Program-made: the position numbers and the translations under genes
Shown here: in pieces, positions 11,926 to 25,856 of the stretch
Layout: each line of letters opens with the position of its first letter
Position numbering within the stretch: position 1 is the stretch's first letter
NCBI GenBank assembly: GCA_019096155.1
Contig: JAHCVI010000004.1
Span: 682,001 to 746,000, forward strand
DNA from: Staphylotrichum longicolle
Taxonomy: Eukaryota > Ascomycota > Sordariomycetes > Sordariales > Chaetomiaceae
Length of the DNA stretch: 64,000 nucleotides
Reading direction: 5' to 3'
The notes under the pieces: generated by a model
What the model was told of the DNA's origin: nothing
Seen by the model: only the letters and a program-made list of their open reading frames with translations
Databases searched by the model: none

Positions 11926-14900
11926 TAAAAGTAAAATGTAGAAAATATACGTCCTAATATGCATTGTTGCTAGTAATAATAGTCGGTAGTTAGATATCGA
12001 AACTTTCTCCTTAATCTTAAATAGTCTAATCTTTTTAAAATCGAGTTTTCGACTTAGTCGCTTTGTACGAAGATTACGTAAGATAAAGTAAACTTTATCT
12101 CCCCTCTCTAGGTAAGGACCCTCGAACCTATATTTATCGTAGTAGTACTTTATCCTTTATCTAACAAACTCTTGTTCCTCTTTAAGCATTGCGTAGAGCG
12201 TATATATCTAGTCCGCCTTGATAGCTGCCCTAGGGACTGTGACTTCGGGCCCCTAGCGTAGGTCTGCTTTATATCTAAAGTATATAAAGAACGGTATAAC
12301 TTTCGTAGTCTCGGTTAGTACTATATTATATACTAATTGTACAACTAGTAACAATATAACCTAGTTATCCTATTGGAAGTTAATGAATAACCGAAGGTAT
12401 TGTTCTACGATTTGATTAAGTCATTCTATCTATCTATCTATCTATAGATGGTAAGCCGTTGAGAGCTTACTCTTTATACCTAGGCACATTATCAACGCTT
12501 GCTAAAACCTAGATGCGAACTTGGTATCTCGATCTATAATCTATTCCTTCGGCCAACTATAAGTCGAGGCTATATGCCGATAGATTACATCTGCAAGTTG
12601 TTCTACTAACTATATCTCTTTATATAGAATAAAGTAGCTCTATTTGGTGAGTCGATCTACTAAAACAAGGATACTATCGAACTCCGTTCTTATTATCGTA
12701 TCCTTGGAGAGTAGTAGCTTAGTAATAAAGTCTATCGTTACCAAGCTCTATAGTCGTTCTACAACTGGCAATGGTTGCAATAGTCTATAAGGTCTATGCT
12801 ATGCCGTCTTGCTTCGGTTGTAGAGGTCGTACCCTCTAAAGACTTCTTTAACCCTCTTTCTAATCCCTAGGAAGTCGTACCCTTGCTATTTGATTTTGGC
12901 GATGGTCTTGGTGATTCCTATATACCTTCCGAGTTTCGACTCGTAGACTTCCTTGACAAGCTCTGCCTATTTGTCCTTACTAATATAAGCTTTACTGTTA
13001 TACTAGAGCAAGTGTCTATCCTACCGGACTTCTTTACTTAGTCCATTATAGGACTTATCTTCTCTTAGCAACTAGTAGTACTAGTGCATTTGATCTTCTA
13101 GTACTACTTGGTACTTGTTGGTACTAGGTCTCTATTCCCTAAAGACCATGCTATATTCCCATTAGTAGTTCCTATACTATACGTTATCGTGTATTCTTAC
13201 AGTCTACGACCTGCCGTAGTCTGGGTCGGTATAGGCGTAGTAGACTAGTTGCTGCAATAGGTAATGCATTGTTCTGTTAGGTCGTCTTTGGAATAATAGT
13301 GGCGATGCCTCCGTTACATTGCCGAAGTGATCTGGTCTCCTGCTTAAGGTATCCGCTCTTGCGTTCTTAGATCTTTTCTTATAGATAATAACGAAGTTGA
13401 ATTCTACGAGGAATTCCGCCTATTGTATCTAGCGTTGGTTAAGTTCCTTAGTACTAGTGAAGTACCGGAGGTTTTTATAGTCCGTATATACCTGCACCTT
13501 GTGTGTTGTATCGTTAAGGTAGGGTTTCTATTCCTTGAAAGCCTCGATGATTGCTAATAGCTCTTTGTCGTGGATCGGATAGTTGAGCTATAGTCCGGCG
13601 AGCTTTTTCGAAAAGAACGCTATAGGGTAGAGCTTTCCTTGCTCGTCCCGCTAGCTAAGTTGCCCTCTGACTATATAGTCCGACGCGTCGGTTTCTACCT
13701 CGAATAGCTTCCTAGGGTCTAATAGCAAGAGTATAGGGTCCACGACAATAAGGTTGCAAATCCTTTAGAATGCCTACTCTTGCTCCTTCCCTTATTAGAA
13801 CTCGATATCCTTCTTCGTTAAGTAATATAAAGGTTGTACAATATCGCTAAAGTTTTTAATAAATATTCGATAGAAATTAGCGAATCTAATAAACCCTCTA
13901 ACCTCTATCGTATTTTTAGGTATAGGCTATATCTTGATAGCTTTAACCTTGGTTGGTTCTATACGTATCTATCCTAGCGAGATTTCGAAGGATAGGAAGA
14001 CCGTCTTCGTAACGTAGAACTTACTCTTGTCTTTGTTAATAGAGAGTTTCTACGCATAGAGTACGTCTAGCACCTACTTTACATGCTTTTTATATCCTTC
14101 GAGTATTTTAGAGAAGATAAGAATATTATCTAGGTAATAGATTGCGAATTTATTGAGGAACGGTCGGATTATATAATCAACGACCTTCTAGAATATCGCT
14201 AGCATATTCGTTAGCCTAAAGGATATGATATAGTATTCGAAGTATCCGTAACGAGTGCGAAAGGCTATCTTCTATTTATCCCCCTCTTTAATACGAATAT
14301 AGGCGTACACTATCGGAAGGTTAAGACGTATAAAGTATCGTACGCCTACTAGCTAGTCTCGAAGCTACAAGATAAGCGGTAGAGGATAGCAGTCCTTTAC
14401 CGTTTCGTTGTTTAACTATCGGTAGTCTATATACATCTTAAGTTTTCTATCCTTCTTTAATATAAAAAGGATCGGATACCCTGCTAGAGATATCGATAGT
14501 CTAATATACCCTATCTTAAGATTAGCCTTAAAATATCTTTTCAACTCGTTATCTTGAAGTTCGTTAGTATAGTATACTTTGAAGAACTTTAGCTAGGTAC
14601 CTTCTTTAAGTTTAATCTCGTGATCCTAAGGTCTATATTCTAGTAACCCTTCTATATACTTGGCTTCGAATGCTAGGTGTCCCTAGTATTCCGCCGGGAT
14701 CTTCCCCGTTTTGTCATTCCCCTTCGCGCCTTAGTAATACGCGAACTTGCCACCGGCCATGACTTTGGCCACTTCCGTCCAAACGACCTATTCTTAGAGC
14801 TAGAATCCATTATTATCGACTAAGATAATAGCAACCTCCCGGTTGGCCTATCCCTATATACATTGTCTCTACTAGTAACTACCGCCTCTTCTTAAGTCCG

Positions 14901-17794
14901 TAGTGGTCTATCTACTACTGCCTATCTCTTATAGTAAGTCTTTAAAGTATATATACTTCCCTGTACTACTTTTTCGTAACTCTTTGTCTACGCTTCCTAT
15001 CCTATTGGTCAGATGCAAGCCTATTGTACTTTAGGGTCGTAGATAGCTACCTCCCTTCTAACTAATGTCGGGGTCGTAAGTCCTATACTATAGGCGACCT
15101 AAGATTATATCCTTCTTAGTCCCTATATCTACAATATCGAAAATGACCTTCGTAGTCTTTCCTTCGACCGTAATATCAAGTAGTTCCATTTCTCGTCGTA
15201 CAACTTGTATTGGGAATAGTCCCTTGACTACATATAGTTGCTTCTTCATCCTCTATAGCATTCGGAGTTGGTTAACGAAACCTGGTGAGATGAGGTCGAT
15301 CTATGATCCTCTATCTACTAGCGTAAGTACCTAGTGTTACTTCTAGTGCGCTATAACCTAAATTCGGTCGTCTAGCTAGTCGTTTTGCGCGGCGGCTACT
15401 TCCTAGTAGGCCGCCCATGCCATCCGCCTTGTCACTATGCTTTTGCACTCTTGCGTTTTTACGTTCTTGGTGTACCTCGTGCACTTTTTACGCCTAGCGC
15501 TTCCTACGCCGCTGGTGCGTTTTTGCATTTTTTGTACCTTTTGTATACCTTGTACGTTTTTGCACTTTTCGGTTGTACCTTTGCACCTTATGCATTTCCG
15601 TACTATTGTATTGGCCGGTTCAGTGACTATTCGTAGGTCTACTAGGAGGTCGTCGTAGGCCTTCCGTCTTGCCTAGTTCTTCCTGTACTAGCGGGCCTAT
15701 CGTCGTTATAAGGGTGTTAGTTTTGCTTAGGCCTGTTATAGGCCCTAGAGTCGTTTCCCAACTCCCATTAAGCCGAAGAGGCGTCCCTCCAGGGCTCTAG
15801 TTAGTCATCCCCTGTTTATTGAGTAGCCCCCTTCCTATCTTACACGGCCTTTCTACCTTTTTTCGTTGGTAGGTCCCTCTATACGGCTTGCTCGTCTTGA
15901 AATGGGATATTATATCCGCTTTCAAGCGTCTCGAGCCATTTGTTAATGCCGGGATCCTTCTTTAGCCTAACTCGTCCGTCTATAATCTAATAGAGATCGA
16001 ATGCCCTAATAATCCTTCGAGGAATCTAGTAGTGCTACTAGACCTTCCTCTTAAAGTAGTAGAGGTATACTTGGTCGCTATATCCCTCTACTCCTTCTAT
16101 ATCTCGGTAGTGTTCGGGCTATACTCTTTTAGGTACAATACGGAGGCAGCCTTTGTCTATCCTATCAAATATCTACAAGAGGTCGGCGTAATTATATCTA
16201 TAATCGAATATCTAGGTGACGGGCTTCTGCAGTCCATCCTTTCCTACCTCCCTAATAGACTAGTGATTATAGTCGAACTTCTCTTTATAGTAGAACTAGT
16301 AGGAGTACGTAATACACTGAAACTATAGGACGCGGGCGTGGTCACTCCTTCCTAGGTTGATACATGCGGTTTCCCTCTCCGCGGTATACTAGAACCTATA
16401 CCTATATCCTTCGCGTCGCATATCGTCGGTAGTCTTCCCGAAGCTATAATATCTACGTTAGTCCCAATAGTCTTCCCAACTCTCGGGTGACTACCCTAGG
16501 CCTCCTACCGGGCCCGTTCTTAGTAGTATAAGATTAGGAATATAGATCTCTCCCTCTAGTAGGTCCTTATAGTCCGCGTCGTCTAGTCCGGTCTACTAGA
16601 CCTAGTCAGCTTTCATACCTCTTTTAGCTGGAAGATCTCTTCTTTTAACTTATCGGCTTGCCATTCGACCAAGTTGAACTGGCGTACAACGGCATAGTAG
16701 GCCGCCGCAATCTTCTCAACTTCCTTCCCGATCCACTTCCGTTCCTGCCCCTACTCTACTACTAGCCATTAGAGATACTATAGCTCGTCCCTAGCCTACT
16801 CTAGCAAGGCTACGAACGCTTCGGGGTTGTATAGATCAGGTAGACTATCGTCGTTCTTGCCAAGGTAAGCGATAACCCTTTCAATAGTCTCTCAGCTTGG
16901 CGTATCTTCTTCCTTAGTTAGGGGATTACTCTAGTCGCTATATTGATCCTCCGGCTCTTTTTACGCGAAGGTAGTGGTTATACGTCTTGTAATAGCTATA
17001 GCAACCCTATCGATCTAGTCTTCTACCCATTGTCGATTTTCCTAAGACTAGTTAATGCCCTACATTAGGATACCTATTGCCAGCGCGTACTAAGCTTAGG
17101 GGTTAGCATTATCCCAAATGAATTACTCGATAAACTACACGCTAGGTATACCGTCGTCGCTAGTATATGGGTCGTCCTTATCGCTATAGTCGTTATCTAT
17201 AGCGTTGTCTCCCTCGTAATACTATATCGTATAGTCGACGGCATTCTCGAGGTTACCCTAGTCGTACTAGTCAACGACCGCTGCTTCCCTAACTAGGAAC
17301 TTTATATCGATAGTCGCTATCTTGCGACCTAGGACTAGCTTCCAGCTACCCTTCTTCTTTTAGGCGCTATAGTCCCACTTGAAGTATCCCTTTTTACTAT
17401 AGTTATAGTAGGTAACGTTAGTCTTGTCCCTCTTAGCCGGGCTGGTATATTGAGTAGCGTCAACGTCTATAGCACTAGAGTATGTGCCGTACGCCGTACT
17501 ATAGTATAGGCGCTTTTTCTTGTCGTTGGGTTGGTAGGCTTGCGGAGCCCTGCCCCGACTCTTACGTTACTGCTTGCATACGTACTGCCGATCGTCGATC
17601 CTAATAGCTATAGCGATGTATTTGTCGAGTGTATCCGGCTGGTCCTTGTCGTATAGTATATCTTTGACCTCTTCCTTAAGGCCATTGTAGAACAGCTATA
17701 TAAGACCTTCCTCGTTAAGGTCGGCCCTTAGAGAGTCTTATCGAAACAATATGGTATACGCAGATGCCGACTTAGTCTAGCGGAGTTACATTAA
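11926..17794 (-). mobile_element. Ty3/Gypsy copy II, left part (pol and most of gag)
   Basis: Second minus-strand copy, closely parallel to copy I. It begins inside the integrase C-terminal region (no chromodomain, no 3' LTR) and runs through integrase, RNase H, RT (YLDD region near 14140), protease (near 15290) and gag. A roughly 200-bp pyrimidine-rich insertion at about 15400-15620 lies between gag and protease; copies I and III lack it but the nested element has it. The copy is interrupted at 17794 by the nested element and resumes at 25857. Confidence 0.8.
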
Positions 17795-18236
17795 TGTCAC
17801 GAACCAACCATAAAAGGCGGCCTGGTGGGGCATACGAGGCGTAGCAGGAACCAATAGGCAGCAACGAGGCTACGGTGCCAAGAGACAGGTAGCCCAGAAG
17901 AGCTGGCTACCCCAAGGGACCATAGTAGACAAAGGTAGCTATCTACCCAGGGTGATCGTTGGAGCGCCCAGGGTAGCTGGCGAGCGCGGGCGAGCCAGGA
18001 CAAAGGAGTTTCAAGACAAAGAAGTCATTATATATATATACCAGCTAGTTAGTCACTCGTTGAAGGAGCTCGGGAGCTTCCTTAGTAAGCAATTACAGTT
18101 TGGACTTTACTAGTTTATTGAGACTAGATTAGTACATCTTGTTGTAGACCTTTTAGCTCTACCAAATCTCTATACTTGACCAAGATATACCTCCGGGACC
18201 CTTTCAGAAGTAGGTCAGGACGAACGATTCGTCATA
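17795..18236 (+). repeat. 5' LTR of nested Gypsy element
   Basis: Starts TGTCACGAACC directly after the ATTAA target duplication and matches the 3' LTR at 25413-25856 over its whole length with scattered transition differences. Its right part (from the TCACTCGTTGA region on) is shared with the other LTR type in the window; its left part is not. Confidence 0.9.
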
Positions 18237-18289
18237 CATTGCTTACTCCCTTTATTTCTATCACGGTTTAAAACGGAGGTATCGAACAC

Positions 18290-19560
18290 TATAGGTACCA
18301 CCGTACCTACTATCGCCCAGCTCAACGAGCGTATCGCCGTACTCGAGGCAGAGAACGCTCGCCTTAACGCCGTGGCCACCCAGAGCCGGGTCAAGCTTGA
18401 CCTGCTACTACAGTATAGAGGAAGGAAGGACGTCCTCTTGGGGTTTCTAACTTTCTCCAAGGCCTACTTGGGGTACTACCCCCAGCTATTTCTAACGGAA
18501 GTAGATAAGGTCGGGTTTATCGCCTTATATCTAAAGGGTTAGGCCCTCTAGTAGTTTTAGCCTACTATAGATGACGTATTGAACAACGCCGACGAGGACA
18601 ATAGAAAAGACTTTACAAACGAGGTCTTCGGTAGCTACGCCAGATTCGAAGCCGAGCTATAGAAGGTGTTCAGGGACTTGGACGAGAAGCGGCACGTATA
18701 GGACCGCCTAATGTAACTCCGCTAGACCAAGTCGGCATCCGCGTATACTACGCTATTTCGACAAGACTCTCTAAGGGCCGACCTCAACGAAGAGGGTCTT
18801 ATATAGCTATTCTACAACGGCCTTAAGGAAGAGGTTAAAGATATACTATACGATAAAGATCGGCCGGACACACTCGAGGAATACATCGCTATAGCCATTA
18901 GAATCGATAATCGTTAGTATATACGCAAATAGCAACGTAGGGGTCAGAGCGGGACTTCGCAAACCTACCGACCTAACGATAAGAAGAAGCGCCTATACCG
19001 TAGTACGGCGTATAGTACGTACTCCGGTGCTATAGACGTTGACGCTAACTAGCGTGCTGGACCTGCTAAGCCGAAGGATAAGGCCGACGTTACTTGCTAT
19101 AGGTATAGCAAGAAGGGACACTTTAAGCGAGACTATTGTAAGAAGGGCAGCTAGAAGCTAGTCCCGGGCCGCGAGACGGCGACTATTGACGTAAGGTTTC
19201 CTATCAAGGAAGCAGCGGTCGTTGACTAGTATGACTAGGATGACCTTGAGGACGCCATCGACTACGCGACGTAGTGCTAGGAAAGCGACACTATAGATGA
19301 AGAATATAGTGATAGGGACAACACGTATACTAGCGACAATGGTATACCTAGCGCGGAGTATATCAAGCAATTCATCTGGGACAACGCTGACCCTAGAGCA
19401 CAACGCGCACTAGCGACAGGCATCCTAATATAGGGCATCAACTAGTCTCAGGAAAACCAATAGCAGGTAGAGGGCTAGATCGACAGAGTTACTACCGCTA
19501 TCACGAGACGTATAACTACTAACCTTACATAGGAAGTACCAAGGGATTAATATAGCAACT
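18290..19560 (+). pseudogene. gag remnant of nested element
   Basis: Segments readable as a Gypsy gag occur in one main frame, broken by TAG codons. A retroviral-type zinc knuckle lies at 19095-19139 and reads CYRYSKKGHFKRDYC; against the CX2CX4HX4C pattern, two of the zinc-binding cysteines now read Tyr (TAT for TGT). This is the change RIP produces. Confidence 0.75.
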
Positions 19561-21099
19561 AGAGTAATCCCCTAGCTAAGGAAGAAGATACGCCAAGCCA
19601 AGAGACTATCGAGAAGATCATCGCTTACCTTAGTAAAGGCAACGACGGCCTGCCTGATCCCTACGACCCAAAGGCATTCGCAGCTCTGCTAGGATAGGCT
19701 AGGGACAAGCTATAGTATCTCCAATAGCTAGTAGTAGAGTAGGGGCAAGAGTAGAAGCAGATTAAGGAAGAAGCTAAGAAGATCGTAGCGGCCTACTATA
19801 CCATCGCGCAATAACTTAACTCGGTCGAACGACAAGCCGATAAGTTAAGAGAAGAAGTCTTCTAGCTAAAAGAGGTATAGAAAGCCGACTAGGTCTAGTA
19901 GACTAGACTAGACAATACAGACTATAAAGACCTACTAGAGGAGGAGATCTACGTCCTTAAGCTTGTATACTACTAGGAATAGGCCCGGCGAGAGGACTAG
20001 GGGCAGTCACCCGAGAGCTGGGAGGACTATTGGGACTAGCGAGGATACTATAGCTTTAGGAGGACTATAGACGATATACAACGCGAGGGTTATAGGTATA
20101 GATTCTAGTTCGCTATAGAAAAGGAAACTACGTATATCAACCCAGGACGAAGTAACTACGTTTGCGTCCTATAGTTCCAATATATCACGCATTCCTACTA
20201 GATCTACTACAAGGAGAAATTCGACTATAATTAATAGCCTATTAGGGAAGTAGGAGAGGACGGACTATAGAAACCCGTTACCTAGATATTCGATTATAGA
20301 TATAGTTACGCCGACCTTTTATAGATATTCGATAGGATAGACAAAGGGTATCTCTACATTATGCCTAAGAGGGCGTAGCCTAAATACTACCGAGATATAG
20401 AAGGAGTAGAAGGATATAGCGACTATATATACCTCTACTACTTTAAGAGGAAGGTCTAGCAATACTATTAGATTCCTCGAAGGATTATCAGGGTACTCGA
20501 CCTCTACTAGATCACGGATAGGCGGGTTAAATTAAAGAAGGACCCCGGTATCAACAAATAGCTTGAAGAACTTGAAAGTAGGTACGATATCCTATTTCAA
20601 GACGAGTATGTCTTATAGGAAGATCTATCGACAAAGAAAGGCAAGAAAGCTATACGAGGTAAGAAGAGAGCTGCTCGATAAATAAGGGACGACAACTAAC
20701 CCGAGTCCTAGGGGGACGCCTCTTGGATTTAATAGGAGTTGGGAAACGACTCTAGGGCCTGCGATAGGCCTGAGTAAAATTAATACCCTTGCAACGACGA
20801 TAGGCCCGCTAGTGTAGGAAGAACTAGGCGAAACGGAAGGCCTACAACGACCTCCTAGTAGACCTGCGAGCGGTCACTAAGCCGGCCAACGTAGTGGTAT
20901 AGAAGTATATAGAGCGTAGAGGTATAACGAAAAAGTACGAAAACGCACTAGGCGTATAAAAGGTATAAAAAGTGCGAAAACATACTAGTGGTATAGAGCG
21001 CGTAGGACGTAAAAAGTACAAAGGGTATACTAAAGATGCGAAAACGCAAAAGTACAATGGTACAACGATAAGGCGAGCGATATAGACGGGCTATAAGGA

Positions 21100-24000
21100 A
21101 GTGGCTGCTATACAAGGTAACCAACTAGACGACCGGATTTGGGTTATAGCGTATTAGAAGTAATACCAGGTACTCGCATTAGTAGATAGAGGATCATAGA
21201 TCGACCTTATCTTACTAGGCTTCGTTAATCAACTCTAAATCCTATAGAGGATAAAGAAGCAACTATATATGGTTAAGGGACTATTCCCAATATAGGTCGT
21301 ATAACGAGAGACGGAACCACTCGATATCACGGTCAAAGGGAAGACTACGAAGGTCATTTTCGATATTGTAGATATAGGGGCTAAGAAAGATATGATCTTA
21401 GGTCGCCTATAGTATAGGATCTACAACCCCGACATTAGTTGGAAGGGAGGTGGCTACCTATGACCCCGAAGTATAACGGGCTCGCATCTAACTAATACGA
21501 TAGAAAGCGTAGACGACGAGTTACGAAGAAGTGGTATAAAGAAATATATACACTTCGAGGACTTACTACAAGAGATAGGTAGTAGTAGGTAGACTACTAT
21601 AGACTCAAGAAGAGGCGGTAGTCACTAGAAGGAACGACGTATATAGAGGCAGACTAACTAGGAGGTCGCTATTATCTTAGTCGACAATATTAGATTCCAA
21701 CTCTAAGAATGGGTCACTTGAACAGAAGTGGCCGAAGTTACAGCTAGCGGCAAGTTCGCGTACTACCAAGGCGCGAAAGGGAACGACGAAATAGGGAAGA
21801 TCCCAGCGGAGTACTAGAGATACCTAGCGTTCGAAGCCAAGTATATAGAAGGGTTGCTAGAATATAGACCTTAGGATTATAAAATCAAACTCAAGGAAGG
21901 CGCCTAGTTGAAGTTCTTCAAGGTATACTACACGAACGAACTTCAGGACAACAAATTAAAGAGATATCTTAAGGCCAACCTCAAGATAGGGCATATTAAA
22001 CTATCGACATCTCTAGTAGGGTACCCGATCCTTTTTATACCAAAGAAGGACGGAAAACTTAGAATATATATAGACTACCGATAACTAAACGATATAATAG
22101 TAAAGGACCGCTATCCTCTACCGCTTATCTCGTAGCTTCGAGACTAGCTAGCAGGCGTACAACACTTCACGCGTCTTGACCTTCCGATAGTATACGCCTA
22201 TATTCGCATTAAGGAGGGGGATAAATAGAAGATAGCCTTTCGTACCTATCATAGACACTTCGAATACTATGTCATGCCCTTCGGGCTAACGAATACGCTA
22301 GCGATATTCTAGAAGGTCGTCGATTATACGATCCGACCGTTCCTCGATAAGTTTATAGTCTATTACCTAGACGATATTCTTATCTTCTCCAAGACACTTA
22401 AAGAATATAAGAAGTATATAAGGCAAGTGCTAGACGTACTCTATATGTAGAAGCTCTCTATCAATAAGGACAAGAGTGAATTCTACATTACAAAGACGGT
22501 CTTCCTAGGCTTTGAGATCTCGCCAGGATAGATACGTATAGAACTAACTAAGGTTGAGGCTATTAAGATATAGCCTATACCTAAGAATACGATAGAGATA
22601 AGAGGATTTATCAGATTTGCTAACTTCTACTGAATGTTCATTAGAAACTTTGGCGATATCGCGCGACCTCTATACTATTTGACGAAGAAGGACGTCGAGT
22701 TTAGATAGGGAGAGGAGCAGGAGTAGGCATTCTAGCGGATTTGCGACCTTATTATTGTAGACTCTATACTTCTATTGCTAGACCCTAGGAAGCCATTTGA
22801 AGTAGAAACCGACGTATCGGATTACGCGATCGGAGGACAACTCGGTTAATGGGACAAGCAAGGGAAGCTCCACCCCGTTGTAGTTTTTTCGAAAAAGCTT
22901 GTAGGACTATAGCTTAATTATCCTATCTATAATAAGGAGCTATTGGCGATCATCGAGGCTTTTAAAGAATGGAAACCCTATCTCAACGGTACGATATATA
23001 AGGTGTAAGTATATACGGACTATAAGAACCTTCGGTACTTTACTATAACGAAAGAACTCAACTAGCGGTAAACGTACTAGGTAGAATTCCTCTCCGCATT
23101 TAACTTCGTCATTTACTACAAGAAAGGCTTAGAAAACGTATGAGCGGACGCCTTAAGTAGGAGGCTAGATCATTTCGGCAATCCTACTAAAGTATCGCCA
23201 CTATTGCTTTAAGAATAGAGAGATAGATCGCTTCGGCATCCTCTCTAATACTTTGAAGAGTATTGCGTAATCTTCTAGGAAAATAGAACGGACGATAAGT
23301 ATATAGTATAGTCGCGAGATCCTAGTAGCTATATAGAGATATAGGAGAAGGGGGTTACCTTCCGACAATCTAAGGACGACTATCGGTACGAAGTCTAGTA
23401 CCAAGATGGACGCTATATATAATAAGACGACTGGCAAATGCTTATTAAGGACATCTATAAGTCGAGGCTTGGAGGATATATAGGAATCGCCAAGACTACT
23501 ACTAAAATTAGATAGTAGAGGTATAATTTCCTAGGATTTAAAGAACGAGTCAAGGAAGTAGTAGGTACTTGCAATACCTGCGTACAATCTAAGACGGTAC
23601 GACATAAGCTGTATAGACTCTTGTAACTATTGCCAGTTGTAGAACGACTATAGAGCTTGGTGACGATAGACTTTATTACCAAGCTACTACTCTCTAAGGA
23701 TACGACAATGGGAATAGAGTTCGATAGTATCCTTGTTTTAGTAGACTGACTTACTAAATAGAGCTACTTTATTCTATATAAAGAGATATGGTCAGTAAAA
23801 TAGCTCGTAGATGTGATCTATCAGCACGTGGCCTCGATTTATGGTTAGCCGAAGGAATAGATTATAGATCGAGATACCAAGTTTGCATCTAGGTTCTGGC
23901 AAGCGTTGATAACGTGCCTGGGCACGAAGAGTAAGCTTTCAACGGCTTACCATCTATAGATAGACGGATAGATAGAACGACTTAATTAGATCGTAGAACA

Positions 24001-24700
24001 ATACCTTCGGTCGTTCATCAACTTCCAATAGGATGACTAGGTTATATTGTTGCTAGTTACGCAATTGGTATATAATATGGTACTAACCGAGACTACAAAA
24101 GTTACACTATTCTTCGCGAACTTTAGATACGAAGTAGACCTATACCAGGGGCCCGAAGTCATAGTCCCTAGGGTAGCTATCAAGGCGGACTAGATATATA
24201 CGCTCTATACGATACTCAAGGAAGAACTAGAGTTTATTAGATAAAGGATGAAGTACTACTATAACAAATACAGGCTCGAGGGTCCTTGCCTAGAGAGGGG
24301 AGACAAAGTCTACCTCATTTTACGCAACCTTCATACGAAGCGACCAAGCCGAAAACTCGATTTCAAAAAGATTAGACCATTTAAGATCGAGGAGAAAGTT
24401 TCGATATCTAACTACCGACTATCATTACTAGCAACAATACACATCAGGACGTATGTTTTTTACATTTCGCTTCTAGAACTAGCACCGAAAAACGTACGAC
24501 TCGCTATAGACGTAGAAGTCGAAGACGAAGAAGAAGAATAGGACGTCGAAGAAATCCTAGATTCACAGATTACAAAAGGACAACTATAGTATTTAGTAAA
24601 ATGGTTGGATTTCGGGCTAGAGGATAACTTATAGCAACTAGCTATAAACCTCTACTACCTAGAGAAACTTGAGGAGTTCTACCAGAGGAACCTAGACTAG
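21100..24700 (+). pseudogene. pol remnant: protease, RT, RNase H, integrase, chromodomain
   Basis: The protease motif reads ALVDRGS near 21170-21200. The reverse transcriptase runs from about 21870 to 22640, with YYLDDILIFS starting at 22361. RNase H follows to about 23170. The integrase runs from about 23440, with its C-terminal region at 24248-24541. A chromodomain-like segment (EVEDEEEE, then YLVKW and a final EKLEEFYQRN) occupies about 24500-24700. Frame-preserving TAG/TAA stops recur throughout, so the gene is dead. Confidence 0.8.
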
Positions 24701-25412
24701 CCAAGGGCTCTAGTACTAAGAGCCAAGAAGGATCTATCAGACCTAGGGACTCCTAGTCGATTACTCCGAAGGCGCCTAGCGCTTGCGCCTATCTAACCAG
24801 GTCTTGCTTAGCGGGTATAGGGCCTTCCGATAGGGGAGAGTCAGGCTCTTCCGACTCCTCTAGACCCTATATCCTACGACGAAATACCTTAGTACTATAG
24901 TCATGCAACTTCTACTACTAACTATATAAACGGGATAAATGACTAAGCGTTTCAGACAATAACTCTTCGGTTTTGGCGATCTCGGCTGCCACCTTCTCCT
25001 GAGTAGATAAATTCGCGAGTACTATAACATTAGTACCAAGGGTACGAAGGGCAAACCGTCGGACTTACAGGTATCGGCCACGTTCGGGCCACTATACTTC
25101 TTGCCTATGCGAGTATAGTGTTAGCACTTGCCCTCTAATATCACGCAACGCCTTCGAGGCTTCGCGTTCCAACAACGTTTATAAGGCATGGAGGACTTGT
25201 GACCGTGGCGCTCGATCTTGGCGGTAAGGACGGAGCGTTCGCGTGTAAGATCACGGGCGAGACGGGACTTGCTCGCTCGGTCAGCTATGACGGTGCGATA
25301 TAGCGGGAAAAGAGAGGAAGGAGGAAGGACTTACCAGGAACACCGGCGGGTGTTGGCGCTACTTGAAACAATAAGTTGGTCTTTCGGGACGAAAGACGTT
25401 GAGGAGGGGCAT

Positions 25413-25856
25413 TGTATCACGAACCAACTATAAAAGGCGGCCTGGTAGGGCATGCGAGGCGTAGTAGGAACCAATAGGCAGCAACGAGGCTACGGTGCCA
25501 AGAGACGGGTAGCCTAGGAGAGCTGGCTACCCTAAGGGACTATGGTAGATAAAGGTAGCTGTCTACCCAGGGTGATCGTTGGAGCGCCTAGGGTAGCTGG
25601 CGAGCGCGGGCGAGCTAGGACAAAGGAGTTTTAAGACAAAGAAGTCATTATGTATATATACTAGCTAGCTAGTCACTCGTTGAGGGAGCTCGGGAGCTTC
25701 CTTAGTAAGCAATTACAGTTTGGACTTCACCAGTTCATTGAGACTAGATCAGTGCATCTTGTTGTAGACCTTTTAGCTCTACCGAATCTCTATGCTTGAC
25801 CAAGACATACCTCCGGGACCCTTTCAGAAGTGGGTCAGGACGAACGATTCATCACA
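25413..25856 (+). repeat. 3' LTR of nested Gypsy element
   Basis: Pairs with the LTR at 17795-18236. It is followed at once by the ATTAA duplication and then by copy II gag sequence. Confidence 0.9.

Larger units (their letters stand above)
17795..25856 (+). mobile_element. Complete Ty3/Gypsy chromovirus nested in copy II
   Basis: An 8062-bp element with two LTRs of about 442 and 444 bp (17795-18236 and 25413-25856), both beginning with TGT. The LTR ends at 25856 with CACA, and the matching 5' LTR end reads CATA. The host sequence is duplicated as ATTAA at 17790-17794 and 25857-25861, the 5-bp duplication expected of a Gypsy integrase. Copy II is continuous across the site once the element is removed. 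Inside, in order, are gag, protease, RT, RNase H, integrase and a chromodomain, all interrupted by TAG/TAA stops. It is therefore structurally complete but not able to code. Confidence 0.92.

Noticed and set aside
20842..21057. A minus-strand 71-codon frame rich in Tyr and Phe
   Set aside because: It is the complement of the low-complexity linker between gag and protease of the nested element.
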